Source: JAMXLO01 sp963799415
Lineage (GTDB): Bacteria; Pseudomonadota; Alphaproteobacteria; Acetobacterales; Acetobacteraceae
Length of the DNA stretch: 64,000 nucleotides
Direction: 5' to 3'
Assembly (NCBI GenBank): GCA_963799415.1
Contig: CAWCXI010000021.1
Span: 1 to 64,000, forward strand
The notes beneath the pieces are model-generated. The model made no database searches. It saw only the letters and a list, made by a program, of their open reading frames with translations, and was not told the origin of the DNA. Shown here piece after piece: positions 57,623-64,000 of the stretch; within the stretch, counting starts at the first letter, position 1, and every line of letters begins with the position of its first letter. The translations under genes were made by a program, and so were the position numbers.

Positions 57623-58086
57623 CTGTTTGGCAACAGCCCGAGCACGAGGCGCCAGTGCTCGGTCCGGCCATCATCGTATCGCCAAGCCGCGAGTTCATGC
57701 ATGGCCAGGGCGTGCGCGCGTGCCTGATCCGGGCACCAGTGCAGCAGCCATGCCACTGTCTCGACTACGCCGTCGATTGCAGGGAAACGCTGCGACGATC
57801 CCGCGACGACGTGCTGCTCTACACCTGATGGAGACGAATCAAACATTGGCTCCCCCTGCCAGTTGGTTGATGGTCCCCAATACCGATGTTGCTCGAGATT
57901 TATTCCAATCCACAGCAAATATCAGCGGAGCCGGTGCGCACCGCCGGGCATTGCGTGATCAGCGCCTCGGGCCACCGGACCGGGCCTCAGCCGACGCACC
58001 GCCGATAGTGCCCGGCAGGCGCTGTCGCCGCGCGGATCAGCGTCTGGCGCGAATCATGATCCCGGCCACCCGCCGCCCCAGCCGTC
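57532..58086 (+). repeat. segment bounded by a 60-bp direct repeat of the rsmD 3' end
   Basis: 57532-57593 (inside rsmD) recurs at 58024-58086 with a few changes; shared runs are gccgcgcggatcagcgtctg, gcgcgaa and tcatgatcc. A second echo, 57953-57997, resembles 58644-58690 in the nitroreductase 5' region (gtgatcagcgcctcggg; cagccgacgca). The 207-bp gap 57847-58053 is therefore duplicated debris, not a gene. Confidence 0.7.
57619..57846 (-). CDS. small hypothetical protein, 75 residues
   Basis: From ATG 57846 (MFDSSPSGVEQHVVAGSSQR) with AGGGGGAGCC just upstream, a better site than the 99-residue alternative start. It contains FPAIDGVVETVAWLLHWCPD and RAHALAMHELAAWRYDDGRT then EHWRLVLGLLPNS. 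Trp-rich helical content suggests a compact helical domain. It is not recognised. It lies inside a segment bordered by duplicated gene fragments (rsmD 3' end and nitroreductase 5' end), so it may have arrived by insertion. Confidence 0.5.
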   Translation of the reverse strand: MFDSSPSGVEQHVVAGSSQRFPAIDGVVETVAWLLHWCPDQARAHALAMHELAAWRYDDGRTEHWRLVLGLLPNS

Positions 58087-58728
58087 CGCGTGCACGACCG
58101 CGGCGAGCGGCTTGCGCGACAGTGGGCCGAACGGATCGACCGGCCAGCCGATCGGCATCATGGCGAAGCTGTCCACGTCGTCGGGCAGGCGCAGCAGCGC
58201 GCGCAGCTCGTCCTCGCAGCGGATGTGGTTGGTCGTGATTGTCGTGCCGAGCCCGAGCGCGCGGCAGGCCAGGATGATGTTCTGCACCGCCGGATAGATG
58301 CTGGCGCCGCGAATCCGATTCGCATAGGCAAGCTCGGCTTGGTGATCGACGCCCTCCGCCGGTGGTACGAACGGCCGGTGCAGGCAGGGGATCAGGATCA
58401 CCGGCGCGTCGCCCATGTGCTCCCATAGATGCGCCCCGCTAGTCATGAACCGATGGAACTGCGCCTCAGTGAGATGCTCGGGCCGCCCCTTCGCGGCGTA
58501 CATCGCCGCGGCGATGTCGGACGCCTTGCGGTAGATCTCGCCGAGCGCGCGACGCACCGCCGGATCGCGCACCACCACAAAGGCCCAGTTCTGCGCATTG
58601 CCGGCGGTCGACGCGCGGATCGCCGCGTCGAGCACCTGGGTGATCAGCGCCTCGGGCACCGGGTCAGGTTTCAGTCGACGCAATGACCGCGCGCTGTGGA
58701 TCGCCTCGAATAGTCCGATATCGGACAT
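58054..58728 (-). CDS. nitroreductase family protein
   Basis: A 224-residue FMN-dependent NAD(P)H nitroreductase-like protein, starting MSDIGLFEAIHSARSLRRLK (the usual R-S-x-R FMN-phosphate site). It has ASTAGNAQNWAFVVVRD near 40-57, GAHLWEHMGDAPVILIPCLHR near 95-115, GASIYPAVQNIILACRALGLGTTITT near 135-160 and a C-terminal PIGWPVDPFGPLSRKPL. The gene ends within sequence duplicated from the rsmD 3' end, so its last about 10 residues may be recent. It follows the binding-protein gene by 5 bp, same strand. Confidence 0.9.
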   Translation of the reverse strand: MSDIGLFEAIHSARSLRRLKPDPVPEALITQVLDAAIRASTAGNAQNWAFVVVRDPAVRRALGEIYRKASDIAAAMYAAKGRPEHLTEAQFHRFMTSGAHLWEHMGDAPVILIPCLHRPFVPPAEGVDHQAELAYANRIRGASIYPAVQNIILACRALGLGTTITTNHIRCEDELRALLRLPDDVDSFAMMPIGWPVDPFGPLSRKPLAAVVHADGWGGGWPGS

Positions 58729-58733
58729 CACGC

Positions 58734-59933
58734 TCAAGACCCCGCCTCGATGATGTCGCCGAACAGCACCCAGGTCTTGCCGTCCCATTTCTCCAATTGC
58801 ATCGCCTTGATCGGCCGGTGATCAGTATGGCTGGTGCTCGCCTTGATGCCCGGCAGAATGGTCGGCAGCTCCAGCCCATGCAGGCTCTCCGCCTGCTTCA
58901 TGACGTTCTCTCGCGAGAAGTCGCCGTTGCACTGCTTCAGCACCTGCATCATCGTCTTCGCCGCGGCGTAGGCAAAGACGTAGTTGGCGTCGGTCAGATC
59001 GGCGCCCGGCATGTTCTTCGCCATGAAGTCGCGCCATTCCTTCATGCCGGGATCATTGTCCCACTGGTGGTCGGTCGGATCCTTCAGATAGCCGGTGCTG
59101 ATCAGGCCGATCGCATTGTCGGCGCCCGCCGGCGTGATCACCGAGCCCACCGAGATCGACACGTTGCTCATGAAGAACATCGGCTTCCAGCCGAGATCGT
59201 GCACCTTGCGGATCGCCTGCGCGGCGAATTTCGGTGCGGCGGCCACCACCAGCACGTCGGCGCCCGAACCCTGCAACGTGGTGATCTGGCTGTCGATCGT
59301 GGGATCAGTCGGCTCGTAGGTGGCCTCTGTCACCATCTTGGCGTAGCGGTCGCCGAACACCGCGTGCAGGCCGAACAGGTAGTCCTTGCCGAAATCGTCG
59401 TTCTGATACAGCACGGCCACCTTGGCGTCCGGCTTCTGCTGCAGGATGTACTTGGCGTAGATCTGCGCCTCGGTGCGGTAGTCAGGCTGGAAGCCGGTGG
59501 TCCACGGATACAGCTTCTCGTCGCCCCACTTCGCCGCACCGGTCGCGACGAACAGATGCGGCACCTTCTTCTGGTTCACGTAGCGCACGATCGCCGAGTT
59601 GGTCGGCGTGCCCAGCGTGTTGAACAGGAACGCGACCTGGTCCTCCTCGACCAGCCGGCGCACCTGCTCGACGGTCTTCGGCGGGCTATAGCCGTCGTCC
59701 AGCGAGATGAAGTCGATCTTGTGCCCGGCGATGCCGCCCTGCTCGTTGATCATCTTGAAATACGCGGTCTCCAGCTTGCCGATCGGGCTGTAGGAAGAGA
59801 CCGGACCGCTGTACGGCATGGTGTTGCCGATCTTGATCTCTGTCGCGGTGACCCCAGGGCTGTCCGCCATCGCGCCAGCCGACAGGCACGCCGTCATCGT
59901 GGCGCCAGCGGCCGCCATCAACCATCGTTGCAT
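58734..59933 (-). CDS. ABC transporter substrate-binding protein (Peripla_BP_6 / LivK-like)
   Basis: A 399-residue exported protein from MQRWLMAAAGATMTACLSAG with signal-peptide cleavage near GAMA-DSPG. Hallmarks are ATEIKIGNTMPYSGPVSSYSPIGKLETAYFKMINEQGGIAG, PYLF-like strands (VPHLFVATGAAKWG), KVAVLYQNDDFGKDYLFGL and FAYAAAKTMMQVLKQCNGDF. It is a second HAAT-type receptor, of the subgroup often found beside acyl-CoA or aromatic degradation genes. It precedes the nitroreductase by 5 bp and probably shares its transcript. No permease lies nearby. Confidence 0.92.
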   Translation of the reverse strand: MQRWLMAAAGATMTACLSAGAMADSPGVTATEIKIGNTMPYSGPVSSYSPIGKLETAYFKMINEQGGIAGHKIDFISLDDGYSPPKTVEQVRRLVEEDQVAFLFNTLGTPTNSAIVRYVNQKKVPHLFVATGAAKWGDEKLYPWTTGFQPDYRTEAQIYAKYILQQKPDAKVAVLYQNDDFGKDYLFGLHAVFGDRYAKMVTEATYEPTDPTIDSQITTLQGSGADVLVVAAAPKFAAQAIRKVHDLGWKPMFFMSNVSISVGSVITPAGADNAIGLISTGYLKDPTDHQWDNDPGMKEWRDFMAKNMPGADLTDANYVFAYAAAKTMMQVLKQCNGDFSRENVMKQAESLHGLELPTILPGIKASTSHTDHRPIKAMQLEKWDGKTWVLFGDIIEAGS

Positions 59934-59956
59934 CGTTTGTTTCCCCCCTGGTTGCC

Positions 59957-61118
59957 TCAACGCTCACGCAGCCCTTCGCGCAACCGCCCCATCGCGCGTT
60001 CGATGCGCTCGGCCGACTGCGCGAAACAGATGCGCAGATAGCCCTCGCCGGCGGCACCGAACGCCACACCCGGCGCCACCGCGACCTTGTGGTCAATCAC
60101 CAGTCGCTTTGCCAGAGCCAGGCTGTCTGACAGCCCGTCGACACCGACGAACGCGTAGAAGGCGCCGACCGGCGGAGCAAAGCGCACACGATTGAGGTCC
60201 GCGAGCGAGTCGCCCACCAATCCGCGACCGGTCGCACAATGGGCGCGGAACCGCTCGACTGCCGCCGGCATCGCCCAACGCCGCAAGGCCCGCACGCTGG
60301 ATGAACGGGGCGACACCGGAATGCGTCACCTCCACCAGCTCGGTGACGGCATCGCGCGCGCCCTGCGGCACGACAAGCCACCCCAGGCGCCAACCGGTCA
60401 TGACCCAGGCCTTGGAGAAGCTGTTGCAGACGATCACGCGATCGTCCGGCGCGGCAATGTCGAGCAGCGACGGCGCGGCCGCCGCCCCGTCGTACACCAG
60501 CCGTGAATAGACCTCGTCGGCGATCAGCCAGACGCGACGCCGCCGAGCGATCTCGAGGATCTGCACCAGCTCGCCGCGCATCGCGGTCCAGCCGGTCGGG
60601 TTGTTGGGGCTGTTCAGAATGAACACGCGCGCGCCCACCAGCATCTGGTCGAGCCGGTCGAGGTCCAGGTGAAAGCCGCCGTCAGGCAGCGCGGTCAGCG
60701 GCAGTTCGTCCACCACCGCGCCACGCAGCCGCGCCGCGTTGCCGACATTCGGCCAGGCCGGGCTGTGCAGCACCACGCGGTCACCGGCGCGCACGGTCGC
60801 CGCCAGCGCGACCGAGACCGCGGTCATGCCCGACGCGGTGATCTGGACGCGCTCCTCCGCGACGGTACGCTCGTGCAGCGTCGTCAGGTACTCCGCCAGG
60901 GCGGAGCGCAGTTCCGGCAGGCCGCGTACATCGGGATAGCGCGTCTCGCCAGCACCGAGCGCTGCCACGGCCGCTTCGTGCGCCGCGGCAGGACTGGGCC
61001 GGTCGGACTCACCGAAGCACAGCAGATCGGCGTCCGGTGTGGCGAAGGCGATGCGGGCGACCTCCAGGATGAGCGAGCCGGGGATGCGGGTGATGTCCAT
61101 GTCGCGCTCGCCCATCAT
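59957..61118 (-). CDS. pyridoxal-phosphate aminotransferase class I/II (one frameshift)
   Basis: About 386 residues restored, starting MMGERDMDITRIPGSLILEV. Fold-type I features: ETRYPDVRGLPELRSALAEY, NSPNNPTGWT near residue 165, the Asp in LIADEVYSRLVYDG near 195, the PLP Lys in NSFSKAWVMTGWRLGWL near 230 and RFAPPVGAFYAFVGVDG with the C-terminal RICFAQSAERIERAMGRLRE. One extra G near 60268 separates FIQRAGLAALGDAG from AVERFRAHCATGRGLV. Substrate unknown (AspC/YbdL-like). The ATG overlaps the spacing after the mutL stop, so it is in a mutL-led transcript. Confidence 0.88.
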
Positions 61119-61123
61119 CTCAC

Positions 61124-62854
61124 TCACCGCCGCCCGAACAGCCGCTCGATCTCGGCCTTGGAAAGCTTCAGGAAGGTGGGCCGCCCATGGCTGCACGTGG
61201 CGGCGCGCGGCGTCGCCTCCATCTGCCGCAGCAGCGCATCCATCTCCGCCCCGTTCAGCCGCCGCCCGGCGCGGATCGAGCCGTGGCACGCCAGCCGCGC
61301 GATCACCGCGTCCAGCCGCGCCTGCAGCGCCGTGGCCTCGTCCAGCTCCGCCAGTTCGTCGGCAAGGTCGCGCAGCAGCGGACCCGGTTCAGGTGAACCG
61401 AGCGCCGCCGGCAGCGCGCGCACCATCACCGCGCCCGGCCCGAACGCCTCGATCTCCAGACCCAACCGCGCGAGTTCCGCGCCGCGCGCCAGCAGGCGCG
61501 ACGCATCAGCCGCCGGCAGGTCGACCACCGCCGGCAGCAGCAGCGGCTGCACCCGCACGCCGCCATCCAGCATCTGCTCGCGCAGCGCCTCGTGCGTCAG
61601 CCGCTCATGCGCGGCGTGCTGGTCGACCAGCACCAGCGGCGCCATCCGAGGCAACCGCGATCACGTAGGTGTCCAGCACCTGCGCCACCGGCGCCCCTAA
61701 CGGATGATCCTCACGCGGCTCGGCGGCCGGCAGCAGACGTGCGGCCGGCGCGGCGCCGAACGCAAGCTGCGTCTCGGCCATACCGGGCAGCGGGACCGAC
61801 GCATAAGGCACCCGCGACGGGCGCGCATACGTCAGGTGCAGCGAGGGCCGCGGCGCGGGCAGCGACGTGCCGGCGCCGCCCGCCAGCGCGCGGCCGATGC
61901 TGCCGATCACCAGCGCGCGTACCGCGCCCACGTCGCGGAACCGCAACTCGGTCTTCGCCGGATGCACATTCACGTCCAGCTCGTCCGCCGGCAGGTCGAG
62001 CCACAGCGCCACCATCGGATGGCGTCCCACCGCGATCACGTCGCGATAGGCCACTCGCACCGCGCCCTTCAGGACCGGATCAGCGACCGGTCGGCCGTTG
62101 ACGGTCAGCGCCTGCGCCGCCGCCGTGGCGCGGGTGACCGCCGGCGAGCAGGCGAAGCCGGCGATGCGCAGCACACCGCGTTCCCCCGCCACATCGACCA
62201 TCGCTTCCGCCGCCTCTGCGCCGAACAGCGCCGCGACCCGATCGGCGCGGTCCTGCCGCGGCAGATCGAACACTACCCGCCCGTCGCTTTCCAGCCGGAA
62301 CGCCACCTCCGGCGCGGCCAGCGCCAGGCGGCGCACCGCGGTCTCGGCATGGTCCGCCTCGGTGCGCGGATGCTTCAGGAACTTGCGCCGCGCCGGCGTG
62401 GCAAAGAACAGGTCGCGCACGACGACCCGCGTGCCCACGGCGCCGGCGGCAGGCGAAACATCCGACACCGCACCGCCCTCGACCGGATCTCCGAGGCATG
62501 CGCCGCACCGGGCGGGCGCGAGGTGATGGCAAGCCGCGCCGCCGCGCCGATCGAGGGCAGCGCCTCGCCGCGGAACCCCAGAGTGGCGATGTGCACCAGG
62601 TCGTCGTCGGCCAGCTTCGAGGTGGCATGCCGCAGCACCGCCAGCGCCAAGCCATCGGCGTCCATGCCGCAGCCGTCGTCGGTCACCTCGATGCGGTCGA
62701 TCCCGCCGCCGTCCAACGCCACCGCGATCCGCGTGGCACCCGCGTCGAGCGCGTTCTCCACCAGCTCCTTCACCGCCGCCGCCGGGCGCTCGATCACCTC
62801 GCCGGCGGCGATGCGGTTGACGGTGTGCGGCGGCAGGATGCGGATCGCCGGCAT
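61124..62854 (-). CDS. mutL: DNA mismatch repair protein MutL (about two frameshifts)
   Basis: About 576 residues restored, starting MPAIRILPPHTVNRIAAGEV. GHKL ATPase motifs are intact: VKELVENALDAGATRI, VTDDGCGMDADGLALAVLRHATSK and IATLGFRGEALPSI. VVVRDLFFATPARRKFLKHP and ELDVNVHPAKTELRFRD complete the N-domain. The C-terminal dimerisation domain has LVLVDQHAAHERLTHEAL and the end CHGSIRAGRRLNGAEMDALL to IERLFGRR. Frame breaks lie near 62470 and 61648. MutL couples mismatch recognition to repair. Confidence 0.92.
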
Positions 62855-63228
62855 TGCGCTCAGGCCTGCACAAAGCAAGCGTCAGTGTAGCGCGGCGGAA
62901 ACAGAACTGTGCGGCGCCGATGCCGCTTGTCGCTACACAAGATTCTAACACGGATTACGCGGAGGGCCACGGATGGCCACGGAGAAGGTAAGTCTGCGCT
63001 TCGCGCGAAGCGCCACTCGCCTCCTCCGTGGCCATCCGTGGCCCTCCGTGTAATCCGTGTTAGAACTTAAGGGTCACTGCGGCGATTCTGCAGGTATCCC
63101 CCGCGCGAACGCCGCAAGCCAAGCCTCCCGAGCCCGAGTCGATGCCTCGATTCATGGCCGTCTTATACGCCGGTCAGTGCGCCATCCCACGCAGATTCCG
63201 GCGTCCGCCCACCCTCAGCGCCAAACCC
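62855..63228. other. intergenic gap between mutL and gamma-glutamyltransferase
   Basis: Apart from inverted-repeat copy C, the 374 bp hold no gene. The mutL promoter should lie within 62855-62942, but no clear pair is seen. 63066-63228 shows no structure beyond high GC. Confidence 0.5.
62943..63065. repeat. 10-bp-phased inverted-repeat element (copy C, best preserved)
   Basis: Left arm 62943-62984 and right arm 63024-63065 are complementary at 41 of 42 positions; the only mismatch is the G in attacGcgg. Unit pattern cggagggccac-ggatggccac-ggag recurs every 10 bp. The centre holds the perfect 18-bp palindrome gcgcttcgcgcgaagcgc at 62996-63013. The near-perfect pairing implies recent arrival, gene conversion between arms, or selection on structure. 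Confidence 0.92.
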
Positions 63229-64000
63229 TCAGATCGCGATCGCGTACGCCGGCCGCCGCGGATCGGCGCCCGACGCGATCAGCCCGGTCCGCGGATCGGA
63301 CAGCACCGCCTCCACCGACCCGGCCAGCCAGGTCCACTCCGGCCACGCCTTCACCTCGTGCCCGCGCGCCGCGAGATCGGCCCGCACCGCAGGATCGATC
63401 CGCCCCTCCACCGCCAGCCGCCCCGGGAAATACTCGAACGGCGCGAACGACGACGGGAACGAGTAGGTGGCAACGCGCGGCGCCTCGATCGCGTCCTGCA
63501 CCTCCATGCCGTGCTGGAAGATGTTGAGCAGCACCTGGAGCATCGCCTGGGTCTGCACATCGCCGCCCGGCGTGCCGAACGGCATGACCCCACCGGCCTC
63601 GGTCACCACCATCGCCGGATTCGGCGTCAGCCGCGGCCGCTTGCCGGGCGCCACGCCGGCAGGATGCCGCGGATCGGGCCGGCTCTGCGAACCGCGCCCC
63701 GACGGCGTGATGCCGAGGCCCGGCACCACCGGTACATTGCCCGAGCCATCCGACGGCGTGGCGCTGAACGCGTTGCCCCAGCGATCCACCACGCAGCAAT
63801 ACGACGTATCCGCCTCCACCTTCGGCATTTCCGCCGCGCTGGCCATGTGCGGCAGGTTGGACCGATCGAGCGGCGCCGGCATCTCGCCGAACGCGCGGTC
63901 GTCGCGCACCGCGGACGCACGGCGCGCGATGGTCGCCGGATCAAGCAGATACTGGACCGGCACATCGACGAACGCCGGGTCGCCGAAGTGATACTCGCGG
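63229..64000 (-). CDS. gamma-glutamyltransferase family protein (N-terminus beyond the window)
   Basis: C-terminal about 257 residues of a GGT/Ntn-hydrolase. In-frame coding continues to the right edge (EYHFGDPAFVDVPVQYL). The autoprocessing and catalytic nucleophile is the Thr in VEADTSYCCVVDRWGNAFSA, where GGT usually has DTTH. GSGNVPVVPGLGITPSGRGS, PGKRPRLTPNPAMVVTEAGG and FGTPGGDVQTQAMLQVLLNI are the conserved small-subunit segments. It cleaves gamma-glutamyl bonds or, in some members, cephalosporin-type amides. The end is 164 bp from inverted-repeat copy C. Confidence 0.9.
   Translation of the reverse strand, partial: REYHFGDPAFVDVPVQYLLDPATIARRASAVRDDRAFGEMPAPLDRSNLPHMASAAEMPKVEADTSYCCVVDRWGNAFSATPSDGSGNVPVVPGLGITPSGRGSQSRPDPRHPAGVAPGKRPRLTPNPAMVVTEAGGVMPFGTPGGDVQTQAMLQVLLNIFQHGMEVQDAIEAPRVATYSFPSSFAPFEYFPGRLAVEGRIDPAVRADLAARGHEVKAWPEWTWLAGSVEAVLSDPRTGLIASGADPRRPAYAIAI

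Noticed and set aside
57949..58053. A small gene between the 75-residue protein and the nitroreductase
   Set aside because: The sequence is made of degenerate copies of rsmD and nitroreductase pieces.

Overview
The window looks like a chromosomal segment of a high-GC alphaproteobacterium, most plausibly an Acetobacteraceae/Rhodospirillales-type organism. The evidence is uniformly high GC, the style of GyrB, CheZ and XseA, Tat-type leaders on solute-binding proteins, a fused 5-oxoprolinase, and a 'catggccggc...gccagccatcc' intergenic repeat of the kind common in alphaproteobacteria. No rRNA, tRNA or CRISPR array was seen.

Layout. 0-1.1 kb: the end of a branched-chain amino acid type ABC transporter (livG, livF). 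1.1-7.4 kb, minus strand: a probable operon (VOC protein, enoyl-CoA hydratase, COG0523 GTPase, hydantoinase, amidase, alpha/beta hydrolase) for cyclic amide or hydantoin catabolism. 7.7-12.8 kb: a PhyH-type dioxygenase, an Asp-box repeat protein, an SDR, a TPR protein and a TetR regulator. 12.9-23.5 kb, plus strand: a catabolic island (aldo/keto reductase, two paralogous amidohydrolases, an LLM oxidoreductase, two SDRs, a 3-hydroxyisobutyrate dehydrogenase-like enzyme and a TRAP transporter). 23.8-29.3 kb: a fused hydantoinase A/B (oxoprolinase) and an OPT-family transporter. 29.3-34.2 kb: a repeat-rich accessory patch with a kinase, cytochrome P460, OPT gene debris and a DUF262-HNH protein. 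34.2-40.3 kb: DUF1989 protein, lytic transglycosylase, recF and gyrB. 40.3-43.3 kb: a small plasmid-like island (ParA remnant, HEPN-like protein, RHH/DUF29 ORF, a 77-residue protein). 43.5-49.1 kb: LLM monooxygenase, cheZ, a hybrid sensor kinase and xseA. 49.2-64 kb: mostly housekeeping genes (purD, tadA, rluB-like, rsmD, mutL) mixed with an M19 dipeptidase, two ABC solute-binding proteins, a nitroreductase, an aminotransferase and the end of a gamma-glutamyltransferase.

A dominant property is indels. About 35-45 single-base insertions or deletions break otherwise conserved genes, including essential gyrB. They are concentrated at 36.8-48.6 kb. The conserved protein resumes in another frame immediately after each break, so most are better explained as consensus or assembly errors than as pseudogenes. 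Affected genes are given with full spans and the approximate break points. True decay is more likely for the ParA remnant, the OPT fragment, the toxin-antitoxin remnant and duplicated debris near the nitroreductase.

Non-coding structure worth attention: a family of about 125-bp inverted-repeat elements whose arms have a roughly 10-bp period (23.6, 56.9 and 63.0 kb), related but differently sequenced elements at 31.6 and 51.1 kb, a direct repeat flanking the kinase at 29.5-30.3 kb, and an orphan FNR-like box at 33.9 kb.
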